Positions 54,371 through 62,406 of a DNA stretch of 64,000 nucleotides are shown one piece after another. The notes beneath the pieces are model-generated. The model searched no databases. It saw nothing but the letters and a program-made list of their open reading frames with translations, and was not told the DNA's origin. The stretch is from the NCBI GenBank assembly GCA_025059715.1, contig JANXCE010000001.1:1-64000 (forward strand), given 5' to 3'. Origin of the DNA: Caldimicrobium sp. (GTDB taxonomy: Bacteria > Desulfobacterota > Thermodesulfobacteria > Thermodesulfobacteriales > Thermodesulfobacteriaceae). The translations under genes were made by a program, and so were the position numbers. The first letter of the stretch is position 1. Each line of letters opens with the position of its first letter.

Positions 54371-54953
54371 GAGAAAAAAGAGAGGCAGAAAGCCTAAGGA
54401 AAGCTTAGAAAGGATCATTCGTGAGCCTATAGAGGTGGTAGATGAAAATTGTCAACCACTTGGAGTATTATCTCGAGGTATGGTTCATGCACGGGGGCTT
54501 TTTCACCGGTCTGTGCATATTTTTCTCTTTAATTCTAAAGGAGAAATTTACTTACAGAGAAGAAATCTTGATCGGGAGGAAAATCCAGGTTTGTGGAGCT
54601 CCTCTGCCTCAGGGCATTTAAGTCCAGGGGAACCTTTATTTTTTGCTGCCCAAAGAGAATTAAAAGAGGAGTTGAATATAAAGGTTAAACTCGAGGAGAT
54701 TGCCCGAGTGCCCCCCTGTCAGGAGACCAATTGGGAATGTGTCACTCTTTTTGTTGCTAAAACCGATAGAATTCCAAAACCAAACCCTTCGGAAATTAGT
54801 GAAGGGCGGTTCTTCAGCCTTCAAGAATTAGAGAGTCTAATAGAGGAGAAGCCTGAAATCTTTAGCCCTGCTTTTTTATATCTTTGGAGACTCTACAAAA
54901 GTACAAAAGGAAACAATCTCAGGGATAATTTCTTTCAAGTTTTCCCTTTCTAA
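54363..54953 (+). CDS. NUDIX hydrolase of the IPP-isomerase-like type
   Basis: 196 residues. A basic N-terminus ([16 protein letters not shown]) is followed by a NUDIX domain: [30 protein letters not shown], and the NUDIX box GHLSPGE plus REL(K)EEL. The order resembles isopentenyl-diphosphate isomerase-like and YfcD-type NUDIX proteins. The substrate is undetermined; there is no sign of the Cys/Glu pair of true type I IDI (inference). It starts inside the last codons of lon, and its last 78 bp overlap the siroheme gene tail-to-tail. Confidence 0.85.
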   Translation: MSERKKRGRKPKESLERIIREPIEVVDENCQPLGVLSRGMVHARGLFHRSVHIFLFNSKGEIYLQRRNLDREENPGLWSSSASGHLSPGEPLFFAAQRELKEELNIKVKLEEIARVPPCQETNWECVTLFVAKTDRIPKPNPSEISEGRFFSLQELESLIEEKPEIFSPAFLYLWRLYKSTKGNNLRDNFFQVFPF

Positions 54954-55562
54954 GATAACTTCAATTAGATGCCAGTAACCCCTTTTAATGTATTGCCAAA
55001 GAGGAGCTAAAGCTAATCTTTGAATTTTCACTTCCTTTTCCGCAGGGTCAAGAGGCATCCTTAATAGGCTCTCCCTAATTTTACCCATTAGTCTTACATA
55101 AATTTCAAATTCTTCTTCGAATTCTCTTTCTAAGATTTCTCTCAATCTGCGCGCTAGGGCAGGACTTGCACCACCAGTGGAAATAGCCAAAACAAAATTT
55201 CCTCTTTTTATAGTTGAAGGAACAATAAAGGAGCTTAGGGAAGGTTTATCTACTATATTACAGGGTATACCACGCTTCTCAGCCTCCTGAAAGATTCTCT
55301 CCTGAACCTCAGGATCATTAGTAGCTGCAATTACTATAAAAGCGCCTTCAAGGTCCCCCTCTTGATAGGGTCTACTTTCCCAGTCAATCTTCTTTCTCTC
55401 CGCTAAGTCTCTCAACTTAGGAGTTAAGTTTGGAGAGATCACCCTAATTTGAGCTTGACAAGATAGAAGAGAGAGAATCTTTCTCTCTGCAACCTGACCT
55501 CCACCAATTACTACACACAATTTATCCTTGAGTTTAAGAAAAATTGGATAATATTCAGTCAA
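54876..55562 (-). CDS. Siroheme synthase, precorrin-2 dehydrogenase/ferrochelatase (Met8/CysG N-half)
   Basis: 228 residues. It performs NAD-dependent oxidation of precorrin-2 and, in bifunctional types, Fe insertion to make siroheme, the cofactor of sulfite and nitrite reductases. Motifs: LCVVIGGGQVAERKILSLL (NAD-binding), FIVIAATNDPEVQERI, and IPCNIVDKPSLSSFIVPSTIKRG. The catalytic-region ISTGGASPALARRLREI is present. There is no SAM uroporphyrinogen methyltransferase domain, so this is the dehydrogenase/chelatase half only. TTG start overlapping the RNA-ligase stop by 8 bp; the last gene of the fabG operon. Confidence 0.93.
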   Translation of the reverse strand: MTEYYPIFLKLKDKLCVVIGGGQVAERKILSLLSCQAQIRVISPNLTPKLRDLAERKKIDWESRPYQEGDLEGAFIVIAATNDPEVQERIFQEAEKRGIPCNIVDKPSLSSFIVPSTIKRGNFVLAISTGGASPALARRLREILEREFEEEFEIYVRLMGKIRESLLRMPLDPAEKEVKIQRLALAPLWQYIKRGYWHLIEVILERENLKEIIPEIVSFCTFVESPKI

Positions 55563-56706
55563 TTTCCCCCCAACCTTCCAGTTTATGCCCCCAAAATTGA
55601 GTGGCTCTTGGGTATATTTTCTTAAATCTTACCACAAGATAGCCCTCTTTCCAATCTTTTTCAAGTATTTCCACATTAACTCTGGCTAATTTAAAATGGG
55701 CAAGTAGGGCATTAAAATTTTCTTCCCTTTTGAAGCGCACTTGAAAGAATTCCTCCAAAATCTCCTTTTTTTTGAGTAATCTTAAAGTTTCTTCGAAAAG
55801 ATAGTTCCCTAAAACTTTGTATACCTCATCTTTATATTCCTCAAATTCCAGTAGATTTAGGGCTAACCTAATAAGTCTTAAACTAATGTAGTTTGGTTCC
55901 ACTTCTCCTAAATAGGGAAAGACAACCTTTAAGTCGTTAAGATTAGAATAGGGAGTGACATATTTTACTCTGCTTCCTTCCTTTTCGGGCTTGAAGACTA
56001 CTCCTTCTCTACCCTCTTCATGATATCTCTTGAGTAGAAATTTTATTTTTTGGTAATCAACCTCTGGATCAAAGGGACCATGGATTTCAGGATGTGTTAG
56101 TTGATACTTTTGGAGAAGTATTCTCTTTTGAGAAGTAGGTAAAAATTCTCCCGTTCCAATCTTGGCAAAGTCAAAGACGAAGTATTGAATGTCTTCTTTT
56201 ACTTGTGGAGGCCACTCGCTTACGAAGGGATTTTCCGGTCCAGCAACTTCACAACAGATTATATAATCAGGGAATTCCCTCCAAAATTCTGGAGCTCGGG
56301 GTAGAAATTCCTCCCATCTGTCAGTTGCAAAGGGGCACACATAACCTCTTCGCGTGAAGGCCAGTATATCGTGGCCAACCTTAACTAATCTGACATTATA
56401 GCCCTCTATTTTTTCTTCTGCGTAAAAGGGATATTGTAAATATCTTTTTAAGCCCGTTTGAAGAACATAGATCCTTGGTATGGAGGGATAACCTTTTACC
56501 AGAAGGGTATCATTGAAAAAGGTCCCCACGGGATAATTTTTAAACTCTTTGTTTAGTCTAAAAAATTGATGTTCTTTCCAAGTAAAGAATATTAATTTTC
56601 CTGAGGCATAGGCTTTTTCCCAGTCCTCTATGGGTAGAACTTTTAGGAAGGGATTTCTATCCCAAAAAAAACTAAGAATTTCTAAGACTTCCTTATCTTC
56701 TTTCAA
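55555..56706 (-). CDS. Archaeal-type ATP-dependent RNA ligase (Rnl3/Pab1020 family)
   Basis: 383 residues, the size of Pab1020-family ligases (homodimeric; join or circularise RNA). Nucleotidyltransferase motifs: motif I EEKIEGYNVRL with candidate nucleophile Lys99, motif III CEVAGPENPF, motif IV EGVVFKP (Lys239), motif V VKYVTP (Lys248). The C-terminal helical domain (about 265-383) is the family-specific dimer region. It starts with TTG inside the 3' end of rtcA (overlap 14 bp), so the two are translationally coupled. The pairing suggests one RNA end-processing pathway, RtcA cyclising or adenylating ends and the ligase sealing them. Biological substrate unknown. Confidence 0.85.
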   Translation of the reverse strand: MKEDKEVLEILSFFWDRNPFLKVLPIEDWEKAYASGKLIFFTWKEHQFFRLNKEFKNYPVGTFFNDTLLVKGYPSIPRIYVLQTGLKRYLQYPFYAEEKIEGYNVRLVKVGHDILAFTRRGYVCPFATDRWEEFLPRAPEFWREFPDYIICCEVAGPENPFVSEWPPQVKEDIQYFVFDFAKIGTGEFLPTSQKRILLQKYQLTHPEIHGPFDPEVDYQKIKFLLKRYHEEGREGVVFKPEKEGSRVKYVTPYSNLNDLKVVFPYLGEVEPNYISLRLIRLALNLLEFEEYKDEVYKVLGNYLFEETLRLLKKKEILEEFFQVRFKREENFNALLAHFKLARVNVEILEKDWKEGYLVVRFKKIYPRATQFWGHKLEGWGEID

Positions 56707-57754
56707 TGAGAACCCTCCCTGGTTCTTCTATGGTGATTTTAATGTTTTCTAAGAATTGAGATATTAGCCAGGCTTGAGTTAGAAGGTGTTTAGTTATTTT
56801 TGAGACGCTGTATTGAAAAGATTTATCTTTTCCTTGAAGAAGGCAGAGACTCGCTGGTAGAAGTAGTTGGTCTCCGAGATGTTCTTCAAATTGAGCAGAT
56901 GTCTCCAGAAATTTTAATAACATGTGGCTAGTGTTTCTTCCTACCTCCTCTGCAGGAAGCCCCTTTTTTCCAAGAGAGGAAAATCCAGCTCTCTTAAGAC
57001 CATTTATAGCAACAATTAAGAGCTCAGTTCCCGGGGAAGAACTTTTTACCTTTTCAAAATAGACCTCTCCCTCAAGGTTATTTTCTTTTAAAATCTGAAG
57101 CGCAGAGTTTGCTTGTCGCACCATAATATGCTCCGGCAGTTCTTCACTTATAAGACTTAAGATTTTCAGCCTTTCCACTCTAAAACCCGGAGAGAGCTTA
57201 GGAACTTTTATCTCTTTTATAGGCCAAACCTTTGCCCTAATTTTTCCTCCACCCCTTGGATAGAATCCAACTCTCTCAAGTTCAAGGCTGGCCCTAAATC
57301 CGAAGAGCTCTGCAAGTGGGAGGAAAACCTCTTTTAAGTAGTGATAGGAGGGGCTATAGGGAACATGGGTTCCCCCTTCTAAAAGGAGAGTCCCCCCTTG
57401 TGAGAAGGCTAAAGGATATAGAAGGGTTTGAAAGAGGAGAGAGGTTGAGCCCGCTGTGCCAATTTGAAAGTGGTAAAGTTTATTTTCAGGCTTTTTCGTT
57501 GGAATAAAGATTAATTCTTGAGAATCAAGGTGATCACCCTCTACGAGGGCGGAAGATATTCTTTGACAGGCTTTAACACAGGTGAGATGCTGAGGTTGAA
57601 GCCCAGGTTTTGGTCTATTTGCTCGTATGTTTTTAATCTTAAAGGGTTTATTTAGTATAATGGAGAGGGATAGTGCACTACGGAGAAGTTGACCGCCTCC
57701 TTCTCCGTAAGAACCATCAATGAATAGCAGGCCTTTATCCTCTGTAGAGACCAC
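56693..57754 (-). CDS. rtcA: RNA 3'-terminal phosphate cyclase
   Basis: 353 residues. RtcA uses ATP to convert RNA 3'-phosphate to 2',3'-cyclic phosphate and can also adenylate other nucleic-acid ends. Motifs: FIDGSYGEGGGQLLRSALSLS, RPKPGLQPQHLTCV, HVPYSPSYHYLKEVFLP, FYPRGGGKI, HLGDQLLLPASL and the catalytic His323 in ITKHLLTQAWL. The GTG start overlaps the fabG end by 20 bp. rtcB and rtcR, common E. coli partners, are absent; an Rnl3 ligase follows directly. Confidence 0.94.
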   Translation of the reverse strand: MVSTEDKGLLFIDGSYGEGGGQLLRSALSLSIILNKPFKIKNIRANRPKPGLQPQHLTCVKACQRISSALVEGDHLDSQELIFIPTKKPENKLYHFQIGTAGSTSLLFQTLLYPLAFSQGGTLLLEGGTHVPYSPSYHYLKEVFLPLAELFGFRASLELERVGFYPRGGGKIRAKVWPIKEIKVPKLSPGFRVERLKILSLISEELPEHIMVRQANSALQILKENNLEGEVYFEKVKSSSPGTELLIVAINGLKRAGFSSLGKKGLPAEEVGRNTSHMLLKFLETSAQFEEHLGDQLLLPASLCLLQGKDKSFQYSVSKITKHLLTQAWLISQFLENIKITIEEPGRVLIERR

Positions 57755-58478
57755 CGTTTATGTGAAAAACAGCTCCCGTAATGTAAGAGGCAAGATCACT
57801 GGCTAAAAAAACTGTCAGATGAGCTACTTCCTCGGGAAGACCTGCCCTTTTTAGCGGAATTTCCCTTAAAAAGGCTTCCTTTACCCCTTCGGGAAGCTTT
57901 TCTGTCATATCAGTTGCTATATATCCTGGAGCAATTGCATTAACAGTTATATTTCTACTGGCTACCTCTAAGGATAGAGCTTTAGTAAAGCCTATAAGTC
58001 CCGCCTTTGCGGAGGCATAATTAACTTGTCCTGGATTCCCAGTAAAGGCTACTACCGAAGAAATGTTAATAATTCTTCCCCAGCGAGCTTTCAACATCAT
58101 AGGCAATACCCCTTGAGTGACATAAAAAGCGGAAAACAGGTTTGTCCGAAGCACCACCTCCCAATCTTCCTCTTTCATTCTAAGAAAGAGTTGATCTCTG
58201 GTTATACCTGCATTATTAACTAAGATGTGAATTGTCCCTACTTTTTTTTCTAAGTCTTTAATAGCATCCTTCACTTCCTCAAAATTGGATACGTCAAAAG
58301 GGGCAAGATGGGCCTTCTTTCCCATGGAGATAATTTGTTCTTTTACTTCTTGAGCTTTAGCTTCTGATCCCAAGTAATTTATTATAACCTCTGCTCCTGC
58401 TTTAGCCAATTCTATAGCAATGGCTCTACCTATCCCCCTTGAAGCACCTGTTACTAAGGCAATCCTCCCTTCAAGCAT
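57735..58478 (-). CDS. fabG: 3-oxoacyl-ACP reductase
   Basis: 247 residues from ATG 58476-58478, which has GGGAGG five bases upstream; the longer frame from 58505 has no ribosome site. FabG reduces beta-ketoacyl-ACP with NADPH in fatty-acid elongation. SDR motifs: VTGASRGIGRAIA, LVNNAGITRD, the catalytic ISS...Y(A)SAKAG set (IINISSVVAF, YASAKAGLIGFTK), and the C-terminus ITGAVFHINGGLY. Why it heads an RNA-repair/siroheme operon is unclear. Confidence 0.95.
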   Translation of the reverse strand: MLEGRIALVTGASRGIGRAIAIELAKAGAEVIINYLGSEAKAQEVKEQIISMGKKAHLAPFDVSNFEEVKDAIKDLEKKVGTIHILVNNAGITRDQLFLRMKEEDWEVVLRTNLFSAFYVTQGVLPMMLKARWGRIINISSVVAFTGNPGQVNYASAKAGLIGFTKALSLEVASRNITVNAIAPGYIATDMTEKLPEGVKEAFLREIPLKRAGLPEEVAHLTVFLASDLASYITGAVFHINGGLYRG

Positions 58479-58503
58479 TGCATCCTCCCTAATTTTTAAA
58501 ATC

Positions 58504-58531
58504 ATTTTACATAAAGTAAAATCTTTGTCAA
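58504..58531 (-). promoter_or_regulatory. Promoter of the fabG-rtcA-RNA ligase-siroheme operon
   Basis: On the minus strand TTGACA (plus 58526-58531) and TAAAAT (plus 58504-58509) are spaced by 16 bp, 25 bp before the chosen fabG ATG. Confidence 0.65.
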
Positions 58532-58708
58532 TTTAAAGTTTTTTAACCCGCCTTTTAAGTTCTAATTATGAGGAGGTTACCCTTTGTCAGTGAGTCACTA
58601 TCAGAATAATTGGTAAATTCCTTTTGCAATTCATACAAAATTAGCGTGCATCAGTTAAGTTCTGCTTTTAATGAGAAACAATGAATTTAGTTAAATTCAT
58701 GAAAGTTG

Positions 58709-58736
58709 TTGACAGGACTATATTTTGGGTTAGATT
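58709..58736 (+). promoter_or_regulatory. Promoter of gatB and downstream genes
   Basis: TTGACA (58709-58714) and TAGATT (58731-58736) are spaced by 16 bp, 28 bp before the ATG at 58765, which has a GAGG ribosome site. It probably drives gatB-mtnA-rex-dut-thyX and perhaps the tRNA. Confidence 0.6.
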
Positions 58737-58764
58737 AATAAAAATTTAACAAATAGAGGTTTTC

Positions 58765-60198
58765 ATGGAATTTGAAGCAGTAATTGGTCTGGAGGTTCAT
58801 GTTCAGTTAAGCACTCAAAGTAAACTCTTTTGTTCCTGTTCTACAAAATTTGGTTCACATCCAAATTCTCAGATCTGTCCCATATGCACCGGTCAGCCCG
58901 GAGTTTTACCAGTGATCAATAAAAAAGCTGTTGAGTATGCCTTAAAATTAGCTCTTGCGCTGGGATGTAAAATAAATCTTTATTCCGTAATGGCAAGGAA
59001 ACATTACTTTTATCCGGATCTACCAAAAAACTATCAAATTTCTCAATATGATCTTCCTTTAGCTGAGGGTGGTGAAGTAGAGATTGAGGTAAATGGAAAT
59101 AGGAGGAGAATTGGGCTCACTAGAATTCATCTTGAAGAGGATGCTGGGAAATTGGTGCATGATGAAAACCTACCCTACTCTTATGTAGACTTCAATCGGA
59201 CTGGAGTTCCTCTATTAGAAATAGTTTCAAAACCAGAGATTTATTCTCCGGAGGAAGCAGTATCATTCCTAAAAACCTTGAGAAGCATCGTGAGATATTT
59301 GGGAATATGTGATGGAAATATGGAGGAGGGAAGTTTAAGATGTGATGCTAATGTTTCAGTGAGGCCAAAAGGTTCAAAAGAATTTGGCACAAAGGTGGAA
59401 CTAAAGAATATGAATTCCTTTAAACATGTAGAAAGGGCGCTTTCCTACGAAATTAGGCGTCAGATTGGCCTCTTACTGGAGGGAAGGGAGGTTATCCAGG
59501 AGACCAGACTTTTCGATGAAACCACCCAAACTACCCATCCTATGAGAGGCAAAGAAGAAGCCCACGATTACTGTTATTTTCCTGATCCTGATCTTATTGA
59601 AATTAAGCTTGAGGAAAGTTTTCTTGAGGAAATAAAAAGGTCTTTACCAGAGTTACCTTTGCGGAGAAAGGAACGCTTTGAGAGAGAATATAACCTTAGT
59701 TCCTATGAGGCAGGAATTCTTACGGAGGAAAAAACTTTAGCTGACTTCTTTGAGGATACTCTTAAAATTTATCCCAATCCCAAGGCCCTATCTAATTTTA
59801 TCCTTACGGAAGTTTTAAGATACTTAAATAGAGACAAAATAGATATTTCTCAGAGTAAGTTAACTCCAGCTCATATTGCAGAGCTTTTGGAGTTGGTAGA
59901 TAAGGAGCTTCTTTCCATTACTTTAGCTAAACAACAGGTTTTTCCTGAAGTTTACGAAAAGGGGCTGTCACCTAAGAGGGTAATGGAAGAAAGGGGGTTA
60001 GTGCAGGAGAGCTCTGAAGAATTTCTTCGGAAGGTTTGTGAGGAGGTTTTAGCAGAAAATCCTCAAGAGGTGGTAAGATATAGGGGAGGCAAAAAAGGGT
60101 TACTCGGCTTCTTTGTGGGACAGGTTATGAAGAAAACCCAAGGTAAAGCCAATCCTAAGCTTGTAAATAAAATCATAGCTGAGCTTTTGGAGCAGTAG
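58765..60198 (+). CDS. gatB: Asp-tRNA(Asn)/Glu-tRNA(Gln) amidotransferase subunit B
   Basis: 477 residues, normal for GatB, which binds and phosphorylates mischarged tRNA in the GatCAB complex. Motifs: FEAVIGLEVHVQLSTQSKLFC, a zinc-type Cys set (CSCSTKFG, CPICTGQPGVLPVIN), HLEEDAGKLVHD, EGSLRCDANVSVRP and the C-terminal GatB/Yqey tail (GKANPKLVNKIIAELLEQ). gatA and gatC are elsewhere. Its stop is directly followed by the mtnA TTG start. Confidence 0.97.
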   Translation: MEFEAVIGLEVHVQLSTQSKLFCSCSTKFGSHPNSQICPICTGQPGVLPVINKKAVEYALKLALALGCKINLYSVMARKHYFYPDLPKNYQISQYDLPLAEGGEVEIEVNGNRRRIGLTRIHLEEDAGKLVHDENLPYSYVDFNRTGVPLLEIVSKPEIYSPEEAVSFLKTLRSIVRYLGICDGNMEEGSLRCDANVSVRPKGSKEFGTKVELKNMNSFKHVERALSYEIRRQIGLLLEGREVIQETRLFDETTQTTHPMRGKEEAHDYCYFPDPDLIEIKLEESFLEEIKRSLPELPLRRKERFEREYNLSSYEAGILTEEKTLADFFEDTLKIYPNPKALSNFILTEVLRYLNRDKIDISQSKLTPAHIAELLELVDKELLSITLAKQQVFPEVYEKGLSPKRVMEERGLVQESSEEFLRKVCEEVLAENPQEVVRYRGGKKGLLGFFVGQVMKKTQGKANPKLVNKIIAELLEQ

Positions 60199-61326
60199 TT
60201 GCGAATCGAAAAGGCAAGATTAATCAAACCCAATTACTCAGATAAAATCAGTGCCTTTTATTGGTCTGAGGATGCTCTGTATATCTTAGATCAAAGGAAG
60301 CTACCAGAAAGAGAGATATATTTTAAAGCTAATACTTTGACAAAGGTTTTTCGATCAATTAAAGATATGTTGGTGCGAGGAGCACCAGCCATTGGTATTG
60401 TCAGTGCTATAGGGGTTTATATTGCTCTAAAGGAACTTTTAAAGAAGAAGCTTCAGCCTATAAGCAAGGCTAAGTTAGATAAATACTTTACCGAAGTAAT
60501 AAACAAACTTGCCAGTTCAAGACCTACGGCGGTAAATCTTTTTTGGGCTCTATCAAGGATGCAAAAAATTTATGAGAAGTTTACGTCATCTTTAGAGACA
60601 GAGACGATAGATGAGAAGACCCTACAGGTCTTACTTGGGAAATTAAAAGCTGAGGCTTTAGAAATTTGGCAAGAGGACATATTGGCAAATCTTAGAATGG
60701 GAGAATTAGGTGCACCGTTACTTCCCGAAGGTGGAATTCTTACTCACTGTAATACTGGCGCTTTGGCAACCGGTGGCTATGGGACCGCCTTAGGAGTTAT
60801 TAGAAGGGCCTTGGAGACGGGGAAAAAGATTGAGGTTTGGATAGATGAAACTCGGCCCTATCTTCAGGGGGCAAGACTTACCGCTTGGGAGTTAAGTAAA
60901 CTTAAAATTCCTTATAGAATTATTACTGATAATTCCGCTGGTTTTTTGATGCAAAAGGGTCTGATTCAAGCAATAGTTGTAGGGGCGGACAGAATTGCCC
61001 AAAATGGTGATACCGCCAATAAAATTGGCACCTATTCCTTAGCAATATTAGCCAATTTTCACAAGATTCCCTTTTATGTCTGTGCCCCTAGTTCCACCTT
61101 TGACTTAAGCACAACCTCTGGAGAAGAGATCCCGGTGGAGGAGCGTTCAGAAAAGGAAGTTCTCTATTGTTGGGGAAAAAGGATAGCCCCCACTAAGGCT
61201 TGTGCTTTAAATTTTTCTTTCGATATCACTCCCGCCTCCCTGATTAGTGCCTTTATCACAGAACGGGGAATAATTTATCCTCCCTTCAGGGAGAATATAA
61301 AGAAAGTATTGGAGTGTGAAATATGA
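60199..61326 (+). CDS. mtnA: S-methyl-5-thioribose-1-phosphate isomerase
   Basis: 375 residues. MtnA interconverts methylthioribose-1-P and methylthioribulose-1-P in methionine salvage. Motifs: MLVRGAPAIGIVSAIGVYIAL, LTHCNTGALATGGYGTALGVI (catalytic Cys), DETRPYLQGARLTAWEL, and VGADRIAQNGDTANKIGTYSLA (catalytic Asp). TTG start immediately after the gatB stop. No other methionine-salvage gene is present, so the product may feed a shunt rather than full salvage (inference). Overlaps rex by 4 bp. Confidence 0.95.
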   Translation: MRIEKARLIKPNYSDKISAFYWSEDALYILDQRKLPEREIYFKANTLTKVFRSIKDMLVRGAPAIGIVSAIGVYIALKELLKKKLQPISKAKLDKYFTEVINKLASSRPTAVNLFWALSRMQKIYEKFTSSLETETIDEKTLQVLLGKLKAEALEIWQEDILANLRMGELGAPLLPEGGILTHCNTGALATGGYGTALGVIRRALETGKKIEVWIDETRPYLQGARLTAWELSKLKIPYRIITDNSAGFLMQKGLIQAIVVGADRIAQNGDTANKIGTYSLAILANFHKIPFYVCAPSSTFDLSTTSGEEIPVEERSEKEVLYCWGKRIAPTKACALNFSFDITPASLISAFITERGIIYPPFRENIKKVLECEI

Positions 61327-61952
61327 AAATCAAAAATTTACCAGAGAATACTTTACACAGATTGGTTATTTATTTAAATGTCCTTGAATCCATGGAGAGG
61401 AAAAAGATTGAATCTATAAGCTCTGAGGATTTAGCTAGGAGATGTGGGGTAAATCCTGCCCAGTTGCGAAAGGATTTAAGTTATGTAGGTAATTTGGGAA
61501 CCAAAGGGGTAGGCTATTCAGTCAAAAGTTTAAAATTTAGTTTGAAGAAATTTTTGGGTAGAACCGAAGAATGGAATCTTGTTTTAGGAGGGTTATCACC
61601 ACTTGGAGAGTTCCTTTTGAACAACAGAGATATTCAAAAAGAAGGGTTTTATTTCATGGCTGCCTTTGATACCAGAGAAGAAAACATAGGTAAAGTAATA
61701 AACGGAGTTTCAATCTATAATTTGGATCAAATAAGTTATGTTACAAAAGCCATACGAGTGGATATGGCCATCATTACCTCAGAAGACAAGCCTGAGGAAT
61801 ATTTAGAAGCCTTTTTGAGCCAGAAAATTAAAGCTATTCTTAATTTAACCTCCACGCCCCTTTTTACTGAGGATCAGGATATTAAAATTGAAAATTTTTC
61901 CTTCCCTATGGCCTTGACTAAATTATCTTTTTTTCTGAAAAATTCTCGTTGA
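61323..61952 (+). CDS. rex: Redox-sensing repressor Rex-like protein with altered NAD site
   Basis: 209 residues. It has the Rex winged-helix DNA-binding N-domain (MKIKNLPENTLHRLVIYLNV, then QLRKDLSYVGNLGTKGVGYSV, a slight variant of the hallmark RKDLSYFGEFGTRGVGY) and a Rossmann core. The NAD-binding loop reads VLGGLSPLGEFL where Rex normally has a GxGNLG pattern: the second Gly is Ser and Asn is Pro. NADH sensing may therefore be weakened or changed. Rex represses fermentation and respiration genes at low NADH/NAD+. Its operators in this genome are not identifiable here. Confidence 0.88.
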   Translation: MKIKNLPENTLHRLVIYLNVLESMERKKIESISSEDLARRCGVNPAQLRKDLSYVGNLGTKGVGYSVKSLKFSLKKFLGRTEEWNLVLGGLSPLGEFLLNNRDIQKEGFYFMAAFDTREENIGKVINGVSIYNLDQISYVTKAIRVDMAIITSEDKPEEYLEAFLSQKIKAILNLTSTPLFTEDQDIKIENFSFPMALTKLSFFLKNSR

Positions 61953-61962
61953 GGTAAGACTT

Positions 61963-62406
61963 TTGATTATTAAAGTCTGGAGAATAGACCCTCGGGCAAA
62001 ACTTCCTGAGAGATCTACTGCCGGCTCAGTGGGCTACGATCTGTTTTCATTAGAAGAGACAGTTATTGAGCCAAAGGGCTTTGCTTTGATAAGAACGGGC
62101 TTAGTTGTTAAAGCGGAACCTCCCTACGCCCTTTTTGTCTTTCCCAGATCCTCTCTTTTTAGGAAAAAGAATCTTATCATGCCCAATTCTGCAGGTATCA
62201 TTGATTTTGACTATTGTGGTGAAAGGGATGAAATAAAAATACCAGTGTTTAACTTAGGAGAAGAGGCAACGACAATACAAGCTTATGAAAGGATCGCCCA
62301 GGCGGTATTCATAATGGTTGCCTCACCAAAGTTGATCGAGGGTGATCCCAGTGAATTAGCGGAAAATTCAAGGGGTGGCTTTGGCTCTACAGGAGGTTAT
62401 AAATGA
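61963..62406 (+). CDS. dut: dUTP diphosphatase
   Basis: 147 residues, the trimeric dUTPase size. It hydrolyses dUTP to dUMP, preventing uracil incorporation and feeding thymidylate synthase. The five family motifs appear in order: AGSVGYDLFS, PRSSL, NSAGIIDFDYCGE, ERIAQAVF, RGGFGSTG. TTG start preceded by GAGGT. The stop overlaps thyX by 4 bp, a sensible pathway pair since ThyX uses dUMP. Confidence 0.95.
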   Translation: MIIKVWRIDPRAKLPERSTAGSVGYDLFSLEETVIEPKGFALIRTGLVVKAEPPYALFVFPRSSLFRKKNLIMPNSAGIIDFDYCGERDEIKIPVFNLGEEATTIQAYERIAQAVFIMVASPKLIEGDPSELAENSRGGFGSTGGYK

